Shown: positions 1 through 6,215 of the stretch, piece after piece | Layout of the letters: each line of letters starts with the position of its first letter | Position numbering within the stretch: the first letter of the stretch is position 1 | Assembly: GCA_036495195.1 (NCBI GenBank) | Contig: DASXNH010000267.1 | Span: 1 to 7,068 of the forward strand | DNA: 7,068 nucleotides | DNA from: Palsa-872 sp036495195 | GTDB lineage: Bacteria; Chloroflexota; Dormibacteria; Dormibacterales; Dormibacteraceae | Direction: 5' to 3' | Program-made: the position numbers and the translations under genes | The notes under the pieces: model-generated | What the model was told of the DNA's origin: nothing | The model's input: only the letters and a program-made list of their open reading frames with translations | Databases searched by the model: none

Positions 1-263
1 GCGGGCGAGTCAGCTCCGTCCAACTCGATCACCGCGATCTCACCGCCCGAGGCGACCGTGGTTCCGTCGGCGGCAAGGATCTCCTTCAGGACGCCGGTCA
101 CCGGTGAGGGGACCTCGGTCGCGACCTTGTCGGTCTCGACCTCCATCATCGGCTCGAACTCGACCACCTTGTCGCCGGGCTTGACCAGCCACTTGGAGAT
201 GGTGCCCTCGTGGACCGACTCCCCGAGCTGGGGCATGACGACGCGCTGGGTGGTGCCCGCCAT
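1..263 (-). CDS. Dihydrolipoyl acyltransferase (E2) of the 2-oxoacid dehydrogenase complex, N-terminal fragment
   Basis: This is the first 87 codons of an E2 core subunit, with the rest lying beyond position 1. E2 carries acyl groups on a swinging lipoyl arm from E1 to CoA and is reoxidised by E3. Seen in the sequence: ATG at 263-261, then MPQLGESVHEGTI at residues 10-22 and a lipoyl-domain core ETDKVATEV at 43-51. Lys46 (codon 128-126) is the expected lipoylation site, followed by PSPVTG and a second beta-hairpin half ending near residue 81. The ATG overlaps the E1 stop by one base (TGATG), so translational coupling is likely; no good Shine-Dalgarno lies next to it. The lipoyl domain alone cannot separate pyruvate, 2-oxoglutarate and branched-chain E2, but the adjacent branched-chain-type E1 favours the last. 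The peripheral subunit-binding and catalytic domains are not visible. A free-standing lipoyl or biotinyl protein is a less likely alternative. Confidence 0.9.
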   Translation of the reverse strand, partial: MAGTTQRVVMPQLGESVHEGTISKWLVKPGDKVVEFEPMMEVETDKVATEVPSPVTGVLKEILAADGTTVASGGEIAVIELDGADSP

Positions 264-265
264 CA
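261..265 (-). other. TGATG stop/start overlap between E1 and E2
   Basis: The E1 stop TGA (265-263) and the E2 start ATG (263-261) share one base. The nearest GAG core is 15-17 bases upstream, too far for a standard ribosome-binding site. Coupled translation would help keep E1 and E2 in proportion, which is inference. Confidence 0.8.
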
Positions 266-2326
266 GAACGCCGCGAGCTCTCGCAAGGCGGTGGCGATCT
301 TCTCCGGGTTGGGCATGAAGAAATCTTCCATCGCCGGCGCGTAAGGCATGGAGGGCACGTCGAGGCCTCCCAATCGCTTCACCGGAGCGTCGAGCCAGCG
401 CCATGCCTCGTCGGCGATGAGCGCCGCCACCTCGGATCCGACCGAGATGGTGAAGTTGTCCTCGTAGAGGACCAGGCATTTGCCGGTCTTGCGCGCGGAG
501 GCGATGATCGCCTCGCGGTCCAGCGGGTAGACGGTGCGCAGGTCGACGATCTCGACGCTGACGCCGTCCGCATCGAGCGCCTTGGCCGCCTCCATCGCGT
601 AATGGACCATGAGGCCGTAGCAGAAGACCGAGATGGTGGTCCCCTCGCGCACGGTGCGCGCGACCTGGAGCGGGATGAGGTACTCGCCTTTCGGCACCGG
701 CTCCTTGAACATGCGGTACAGCCGCTTGTGCTCGAAGAAGAGCACCGGGTCGGGGTCGCGGATCGCCGCCAGCAATAGGCCCTTGGCCTCATAGGGGGTG
801 GAAGGGATCACGATCTTCAATCCGGGAGTGGCAAACCGCGCCTCGATCGACTGGGAGTGGTACAGCGCGCCGTGCGCGTGACCGCCCATCGGTGCGCGAA
901 CCACCATGGGCACCGACCAATCGCCATCGCTGCGATACCTGAACTTGGCGATCTCGTTGGTGATCTGGTTGAACGCCATGTGGGCGAAGTCGGTGAACTG
1001 CATCTCTGCCACAGGCCGCTTGCCAGCGAGCGCGAGACCCAGGGCGACGCCGGCGATCGACGACTCCGCGAGTGGAGTGTCGATTACGCGGTCTTCGCCG
1101 AAGCGCTTGTACAGCCCATCTGTGACCAGGAACACGCCGCCCTTCTTGCCGACGTCCTCGCCGAGCACCATGACCCGCGGGTCGCGCTCCATCTCTTCTG
1201 TCAGAGCCGAGCGAAGCGCGGAAACCATGTTCATCTCTTCGGTTTCGGCGCCCTCCGGCGGGTCGATCGCTTTCGGCACATTGAGTCCGTACACGTTGGT
1301 GAGCGCGTCTTCGCCAACCGCGTCAGGCGATTCCATACCTTCGGTCGTTGCCTTGGAGACCTCCTCCTTGACGCGCTCCTCGTACTCCGCAACTTCTTTG
1401 GCGCTCATGACACCCTCGTCGAGGAGCCGCTTCTTGAACTGCTCCAAGCAATCCGACTGCGCGAGCCGCTCGATCTCCTCCTGGGTGCGATACCGCCGCT
1501 GATCGTCCTCCGAGGAGTGCGCGCCCAGCCTGTCGACGAGGCATTCGATGAGGGTCGGTCCGCCTCCGGCTCGGGCGCGAGCGATCGCCTCCTTGGCCAC
1601 GACGTAGGCGGTGACCGGATCCCGGCCGTCGAGCGTCACGCCGGGGAATCCATAGCCTGCCGCGCGCTGCGCCGCGTACTCGATCGCGTACTCCTTGCGG
1701 AAAGGGGTCGAGATCGCAAAGCCGTTGTTCTCGCAGACGAAGATCTCAGGCACCTTGAAGATGGCCGCGAAATTGAAGGCCTCGTGCGCATCGCCTTCGG
1801 AACCAGAGCCCTCGCCGTAACAGGTCATCAATACCTTGTCGGTGCCGTCCATCTTCAGCGCGTACGCGACCCCAGCTCCGCGCACCAGTTGCGTGGCCAC
1901 CGGCGAGCCGCCAGAGGTGATGTTGAGCCGGGTGTCGGAGAAGTGGCCCGGCGTCTGCTTGCCGCCGGACGCGGGGTCCGCGGGCTTCGCCAACACGGAG
2001 AGCATGAGGTCGAGCGGAGAGACGCCCATGCGCAGGCACAGCACCACGTCGCGGTAGTAGGGCGAGACCCAGTCGTACTTCGGCTTCAGGCCCCAGCTCA
2101 CGCCGATCTGCGCTGCCTCATGCCCGGCGCAAGAGATGATGAAAGGCGCGCGTCCCTGCCGGTTCAGCACCTGGAATCTGTAGTCGACCTGACGGCCCAG
2201 CAGGATGTAGTTGAACCAGGTTTTCAGCGTCTTCTCATTCAGGTCGGTGTCGCGCCACGCGACAGGTTCCTGGAAATGCCACTCGGGACTGAAGGTCGGG
2301 CCTTTGGTCTTCACCGTGGTTGCCAT
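263..2326 (-). CDS. Fused E1 alpha-beta subunit of a branched-chain-type 2-oxoacid dehydrogenase (thiamine diphosphate dependent)
   Basis: A 687-residue single chain joining both halves of a normally two-subunit E1. E1 decarboxylates a 2-oxoacid on thiamine diphosphate and acylates the E2 lipoyl arm. The alpha half covers about residues 28-330: the cofactor motif is GEG at 171-173 with NN at 200-201, and GAHSSEDDQRRYR at 268-280 is the loop containing the conserved His270. The beta half covers about 364-687: EDVGKKGGVF at 390-399, the cofactor-activating Glu421 in PLAESSIAG, and HGALYHSQS at 485-493 with the expected catalytic His490. GEG in place of GDG, plus HGALYHSQS and FFEHKRLYR, resemble branched-chain E1 proteins as I remember them (human BCKDHA/BCKDHB) more than pyruvate E1. 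Residues 330-362 form the linker. The ATG lies 7 nt after the E3 stop, with only a weak GAG at -9 to -7. Its substrate could still be another 2-oxoacid. Confidence 0.93.
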   Translation of the reverse strand: MATTVKTKGPTFSPEWHFQEPVAWRDTDLNEKTLKTWFNYILLGRQVDYRFQVLNRQGRAPFIISCAGHEAAQIGVSWGLKPKYDWVSPYYRDVVLCLRMGVSPLDLMLSVLAKPADPASGGKQTPGHFSDTRLNITSGGSPVATQLVRGAGVAYALKMDGTDKVLMTCYGEGSGSEGDAHEAFNFAAIFKVPEIFVCENNGFAISTPFRKEYAIEYAAQRAAGYGFPGVTLDGRDPVTAYVVAKEAIARARAGGGPTLIECLVDRLGAHSSEDDQRRYRTQEEIERLAQSDCLEQFKKRLLDEGVMSAKEVAEYEERVKEEVSKATTEGMESPDAVGEDALTNVYGLNVPKAIDPPEGAETEEMNMVSALRSALTEEMERDPRVMVLGEDVGKKGGVFLVTDGLYKRFGEDRVIDTPLAESSIAGVALGLALAGKRPVAEMQFTDFAHMAFNQITNEIAKFRYRSDGDWSVPMVVRAPMGGHAHGALYHSQSIEARFATPGLKIVIPSTPYEAKGLLLAAIRDPDPVLFFEHKRLYRMFKEPVPKGEYLIPLQVARTVREGTTISVFCYGLMVHYAMEAAKALDADGVSVEIVDLRTVYPLDREAIIASARKTGKCLVLYEDNFTISVGSEVAALIADEAWRWLDAPVKRLGGLDVPSMPYAPAMEDFFMPNPEKIATALRELAAF

Positions 2327-2333
2327 CAGGAGC

Positions 2334-3710
2334 TCAGATGTGGATCGCGTGGCCGTCGACGGCGAGGGCTGCTTCCATCACGGCTTCGCTGAGGGTGGGG
2401 TGCGGGTGGATATTGCGACCCATTTCCCAGGCGTCGCCCTGGAACAGCTGTGTCAGCGCGGGCTCCGCGATCAGCTCGGTGGCATTGGGTCCGACTATAT
2501 GGGCGCCCAGCAGCTGGCCTGTCTTCGCGTCCGCGACGAGCTTGACGAAGCCACCTGTCTCTCCGTGGATGATCGCGCGCCCAAGGGCGCTGAAGGGAAA
2601 CTTGCCCGTCTTGGTCTCGTTGCCCTTCTCCTTGGCCTGCTTCTCGGTCAGGCCGACCGAGGCGATCTGCGGATGTGAGTAGGTGCAGCGTGTAACCAGA
2701 TCCTGGTCCATCGGGGCGACGCGCTGGCCGGCGATGTCCTCGACGGCCGTCATGCCTTCGTGCGCCGCCGCGTGGGCGAGCAGAAATCCGCCGACCACGT
2801 CCCCGATCGCGTGGATTCCTTCTGCCGAGGTGCGCATCCACTCGTCGACTTTGATGAACCCGTTCTGGTGCGTCTCGACGCCGACCTTCTCCAGCCCGAT
2901 GTCCTTGGAGCGCGGCGAGCGGCCCACGGCCACGAGGAGCTGGTGAGCCCAGACCTCGCCTTGCTCCGTCTCCACGCTCACACCGCCGCGCGCCTTCTTG
3001 GCGCCCTTCACCTTGACGCCGACGCGGCAATCGATGCCGGCCTTCTTGAATGCGGAAAGCATCTCCTTGGAGACGTCCTCATCCTCGAGCGGCACCACGC
3101 GATCCAGGCCCTCGAGGATTGTGACCTTGACCCCGAGCTGGCTGTAGAGAGTCGCGAACTCGACCCCGACGGCGCCCGCGCCGATGATGCAGATCGACTC
3201 GGGGACCTTCGTGGAGAGTGTGGCGTGATCGGAGGAGATGATGAGCTCGCCATCGAATTCGAGACCCGGCAGCGTGCGCACGGTGGACCCGGTCGCGACG
3301 ATCAGATTCTTGGCGCGTAGCTGCTTCGCCCCGATCTCGAGGGTGTTGCGGTCGCGCAGGCGACCGTTGCCCGCGACGACCTCGATCTTGTTCTTCTTCA
3401 TCAGGAACTGGACGCCCTTGTGAAGCTGGCTCACGACCGCGTCGCGCCGGGCTGCGATGCGGTCGTAATCGAAGCGCACCTTGTCGGCCTCGACGCCGAA
3501 CTCGGGCCCGCGCGCCGAAATGCGGTGGTAGAGCTCTGAGGACTCGAGGAGGGCCTTGGTCGGGATGCATCCGACGTGGAGGCAGGTGCCTCCGAGCTTG
3601 TCGGCCTCGACCAGCCCGACCTTCAAACCCAGCTGGGAGGCGCGGATGGCGGCGGGGTAGCCGCCCATTCCACCCCCGAGGATCAGCACGTCGAAGTCAT
3701 CGCCTGGCAT
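2334..3710 (-). CDS. lpdA: Dihydrolipoamide dehydrogenase (E3)
   Basis: A 458-residue flavoprotein that reoxidises the dihydrolipoyl arm of E2 and passes electrons through FAD and a redox disulfide to NAD+. Domain order is normal: FAD-binding GGGMGG at 12-17, redox disulfide in GGTCLHVGCIPTK (Cys43 and Cys48), ATG at 139-141, NAD-binding GAGAVG at 177-182, a second FAD contact HAIGD at 300-304, and the C-terminal dimerisation domain with HPHPTLSE, where His437 and Glu442 are the expected catalytic pair. The length is typical. His45 stands where many family members have Asn, and Thr51 where many have Ser; both are known variants. The ATG start is bounded by an in-frame TGA three codons upstream, with a weak GAG at -8 to -6. 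It lies 35 nt after the membrane protein and 7 nt before E1, which points to a complex-dedicated E3 that could also serve other complexes. Mercuric or glutathione reductase is excluded by the motif set. Confidence 0.96.
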   Translation of the reverse strand: MPGDDFDVLILGGGMGGYPAAIRASQLGLKVGLVEADKLGGTCLHVGCIPTKALLESSELYHRISARGPEFGVEADKVRFDYDRIAARRDAVVSQLHKGVQFLMKKNKIEVVAGNGRLRDRNTLEIGAKQLRAKNLIVATGSTVRTLPGLEFDGELIISSDHATLSTKVPESICIIGAGAVGVEFATLYSQLGVKVTILEGLDRVVPLEDEDVSKEMLSAFKKAGIDCRVGVKVKGAKKARGGVSVETEQGEVWAHQLLVAVGRSPRSKDIGLEKVGVETHQNGFIKVDEWMRTSAEGIHAIGDVVGGFLLAHAAAHEGMTAVEDIAGQRVAPMDQDLVTRCTYSHPQIASVGLTEKQAKEKGNETKTGKFPFSALGRAIIHGETGGFVKLVADAKTGQLLGAHIVGPNATELIAEPALTQLFQGDAWEMGRNIHPHPTLSEAVMEAALAVDGHAIHI

Positions 3711-3745
3711 CTCTACTCAGTTTAGAAGTCAGCGCCGACTAACTT

Positions 3746-5071
3746 TCAGGTACAGCCGGGCTTCAGCAAGTTGGCGCGGGCCTGGTCGAAGTCGGCCTTG
3801 TCGATCACCGGCAGAGATCGAGCCGGATCGCCGTACCGGTCGACCGCCCGGTAATAGAGGGCCGGGCTCGTCTCCAGCGGCATGACGAACGGGTCGGCCG
3901 CCCCGTTCGGGTCGAGGCAGGGATCGCCTCGCACGGCGGCGAGGGCCTGAAAGTCGGCGACCTGGCGCTCCATCTGGATCGCCTTGGCCGCAACGAACTC
4001 GAACAGCAGCACCCCGCTGTTGAAACTGGCCAGGAACAGGCAGGCCACGATCGCCGGCCGCCACGTCCCGCGCCAGGGGGCGCGTCGAACGGCATCGCCC
4101 AGGAGGAGCAGCCAGAAGACTGCCGCGACGTAGGTGTAGCGGCTGGCGCCCGACTGCTGGTACCCGATCTGCACCCTGATGAGGCCGGTCACCGCGTAAA
4201 AGCTGACGACGCCGGCTGCGATGCCCAGCCCGAACTGATCGACCCCGCCCTTCCACCACGCGTAGGCGACTGCGAGCGCGGCCAGGACGAGGACACCCAT
4301 GGCGACCCAGCCGCTCTGCCCGATCAGGCCACCCACGCTGGTGCCGAGACCCCACAACACGTAGAGGGGAAGGGCGGCGAAATCGGCGAGCGATAGGTTG
4401 AAGCCCTGCTCATTGCTGCGTCCGAAAGCAAAGAACCACGCGGCGAGGGCGATCCCGGTTGGCGCGAACCAGACCAGGTCGCGACGCCTTTGCGAATTGG
4501 CAGCGAGCTGCACCACCGCGGCGACGCCGAAGAACAGACCGGCGCCGGAGAACATCAGCGAGGCAGTCAGGAGGACGGCGGCGACGAAGAGGTTGCGGCT
4601 GCGTCGTCGACCCAGCAATGCGAGAAACATGCCCAGCCCGCATGCAACGGAGCCGATGAACTGCATCTGGAATGCCCACAGCAGGTCCTCCCAGCCGGCT
4701 CCCAGCACCACCAGGAGCGCCGCCGCTGACAAGGCGACGAGGTCGCCGGATCGCCGGCGCACGACCTCGAAGAGCAACACGACACTCGCGGCGTGCAGGG
4801 CGAGCACCACAGCCATGTACGGCAGGTACGAGCGCAGTCCTACCGTCGCGAGCAGCGCCGCATAGATGGCGCGAGTGATCATCACGGGATGCTCGTTGTG
4901 CGGCTGAAGGAGGGTGGCCCAGGTCCAGTCTGGCGAGCTGATGATGAATTCCCATTCGTCGAAATAGAAGGTGTAGCCGCGCGTCAGCCAGAGGATGGCG
5001 GCCGAGAAGAATAGGGCCGCGAGCATGACTATCAACCGCGCGTGCGGCACGCGAACCTCTGAGACCGTCAC
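3746..5071 (-). CDS. Polytopic membrane protein, GT-C glycosyltransferase-like, function unknown
   Basis: A 441-residue integral membrane protein with about 11-12 hydrophobic segments (first near residues 13-30, last near 338-360) and a soluble C-terminal tail of about 80 residues. I recognise the type but not a function. The first loop after helix 1 carries FYFDEWEF (Asp38, Glu39), the position of the acidic motif in GT-C enzymes that use polyprenyl-phosphate sugars, followed by QPHNEHP at 56-62. Other visible marks are GAGWEDLLWAFQ at 124-135 and SGASRYTYV at 307-315. Similar PHNEH proteins occur, as I recall, in GC-rich Gram-positive and Chloroflexota-like genomes, usually as hypothetical proteins. 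The start is GTG; an in-frame TGA two codons upstream rules out extension, while ATG at codon 16 is possible but would remove the leader before helix 1. It begins 28 nt after the second citrate synthase. A transfer role in envelope glycosylation is inference only. Confidence 0.82.
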   Translation of the reverse strand: MTVSEVRVPHARLIVMLAALFFSAAILWLTRGYTFYFDEWEFIISSPDWTWATLLQPHNEHPVMITRAIYAALLATVGLRSYLPYMAVVLALHAASVVLLFEVVRRRSGDLVALSAAALLVVLGAGWEDLLWAFQMQFIGSVACGLGMFLALLGRRRSRNLFVAAVLLTASLMFSGAGLFFGVAAVVQLAANSQRRRDLVWFAPTGIALAAWFFAFGRSNEQGFNLSLADFAALPLYVLWGLGTSVGGLIGQSGWVAMGVLVLAALAVAYAWWKGGVDQFGLGIAAGVVSFYAVTGLIRVQIGYQQSGASRYTYVAAVFWLLLLGDAVRRAPWRGTWRPAIVACLFLASFNSGVLLFEFVAAKAIQMERQVADFQALAAVRGDPCLDPNGAADPFVMPLETSPALYYRAVDRYGDPARSLPVIDKADFDQARANLLKPGCT

Positions 5072-5099
5072 CGGTCAGGCCGCCGCCACCGCTCCGGGT

Positions 5100-6215
5100 T
5101 CACCGCTGGGTGAGCGGTACCGGCTTTCGAGGTTCGGGTCCGATGTACTCCGACTGGGGCCGGATGAGCCGGTTGTGTGCGCTCTGCTCGAGCACGTGAG
5201 CCGACCAGCCGGCGACGCGAGAGACAGCGAAGGTCGGCGGGAAGTACTCCGTGGGCAGACCGATCGCCTGTAGCACGCCGGCCGAGTAGAACTCGACGTT
5301 GGTCGCCTGCGGCCGCTCCGGGTGCTCCTCGTGCAGCAGAGCGAGGGCGGTCTCCTCGACCTTGGAGGCAAGCTCGTAAAACTTCGGGTTGAGCCGCTGG
5401 CAGAGCGCCTTGAGGATCTTCGCCCGCGGGTCGTAGGTGCGGTAGACGCGGTGGCCGAAACCCATGAACCTCACCTTCTGCTTGCGGGCTTCGCGCATCC
5501 AGTGCTCCGCGTTGTCGGCGGTGCCGATCTGCTCGAGCTGGTCCATCACCGCCGACGGCGCGCCGCCGTGGGCGGGTCCCTTCAAGGCACCGATCGCGCC
5601 CACCAGGCACGAGGCGAGGTCTGAGTCCGTGGATGCGATCACACGGGCGGTGAAGGTCGAGGCGTTCATGCCATGGTCGGCCAGCAGCACGAGGTACGTG
5701 TTGAGGGCCTGCACGATTTCCGGCGACGCCTCTTTCCCGTTGAGCATGTACAGGTAGTTGGCGGCGTGGCCGAGGTCGGACCGAGGCTCGACGGGCTTCA
5801 ATCCTTGCATGAGCCGGTGAAAGCTCGCGAGGATCGTCGGGAAAGATGCTGTCGCGTGGATCGCCAGAGGAATCGTGGGCTTCTGCAGCTTGTGCTCCAC
5901 GCCCTGGACTGAAACGACGCTGCGCAAAACGTCCATGGGATCGGTGTCAGCGGGCAGCGCCGCAAGTGTGGCCATGGCCGGAGGGGTGAGGTCGCGTGAG
6001 CCTGCCAGCTCTTTTGTGAGGGCGTCGAGCTGGCTCCGATTGGGCAGGCTGCCGTTCCACAAGAGGTATGCGACCTCTTCGAATGACATCTCCTCTGCCA
6101 GGTCGGCGATGACGTAGCCCCGGTAGACGAGGCGGCCGTTGGCGCCGTCGACCAGGCTGATCTCGGTTCGCGCCGCGATGATCCCTTCGAGGCCCGGAAC
6201 GTACTCGGCGCTCAT
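5100..6215 (-). CDS. Citrate synthase family protein, second tandem copy (citrate or 2-methylcitrate synthase), with Glu at the catalytic Asp position
   Basis: A complete 371-residue type-II-fold citrate synthase of the short bacterial form. The enzyme condenses acetyl-CoA (or propionyl-CoA) with oxaloacetate. Seen: N-terminal EGIIAARTEISLVDG at 10-24; oxaloacetate-binding His181 in LLADHGMNAST; catalytic His216 in GPAHGG; His255 in GFGHRVYRTYDPRAK; arginines 264, 333 and 352; C-terminal RLIRPQSEYIGPEP at 349-362. The third catalytic residue, normally Asp in an NVDF motif, is Glu308 here (codon GAG at 5294-5292). The start at 6215 overlaps the upstream TGA as ATGA. An open frame runs on to 6323 but lies inside the upstream gene and looks unlike citrate synthase, so it is rejected. 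No Shine-Dalgarno is visible, which fits coupled translation. The chain is about 58% identical to the upstream copy by hand alignment. Family assignment is firm; substrate is not. Confidence 0.92.
   Translation of the reverse strand: MSAEYVPGLEGIIAARTEISLVDGANGRLVYRGYVIADLAEEMSFEEVAYLLWNGSLPNRSQLDALTKELAGSRDLTPPAMATLAALPADTDPMDVLRSVVSVQGVEHKLQKPTIPLAIHATASFPTILASFHRLMQGLKPVEPRSDLGHAANYLYMLNGKEASPEIVQALNTYLVLLADHGMNASTFTARVIASTDSDLASCLVGAIGALKGPAHGGAPSAVMDQLEQIGTADNAEHWMREARKQKVRFMGFGHRVYRTYDPRAKILKALCQRLNPKFYELASKVEETALALLHEEHPERPQATNVEFYSAGVLQAIGLPTEYFPPTFAVSRVAGWSAHVLEQSAHNRLIRPQSEYIGPEPRKPVPLTQR
6212..6215 (-). other. ATGA stop/start overlap between the two citrate synthases
   Basis: The second citrate synthase's ATG (6215-6213) and the first one's TGA (6214-6212) share bases. 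The bases just upstream of the ATG hold no purine-rich ribosome-binding core, so re-initiation by ribosomes finishing the first gene is the likely route. This also fixes the start of the second gene. Confidence 0.8.

Noticed and set aside
274..285. Near-palindrome GCGAGCTCTCGC at the end of E1
   Set aside because: It lies within the coding sequence for the last residues of E1, is a single copy and is short. It is explained by codon use in GC-rich DNA.
857..2392. A 511-codon open frame on the plus strand
   Set aside because: It lies wholly antisense to the fused E1 gene, whose motifs are unmistakable. Its translation is rich in Arg, His and Ala with no recognisable domain, as expected of an antisense shadow in GC-rich DNA.
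2326..3030. A 234-codon open frame on the minus strand overlapping E3
   Set aside because: It is in a different frame inside the E3 gene, is extremely Arg- and Gly-rich and has no domain. It is a frame shadow of lpdA.
3722..3742. Small inverted repeat (AGTC / GACT around AGCGCC) between the membrane protein and E3, considered as a terminator
   Set aside because: The stem is only 4 bp, or 6 bp with a bulge, and no T-run follows in the transcribed direction. It is too weak to call a terminator or operator.
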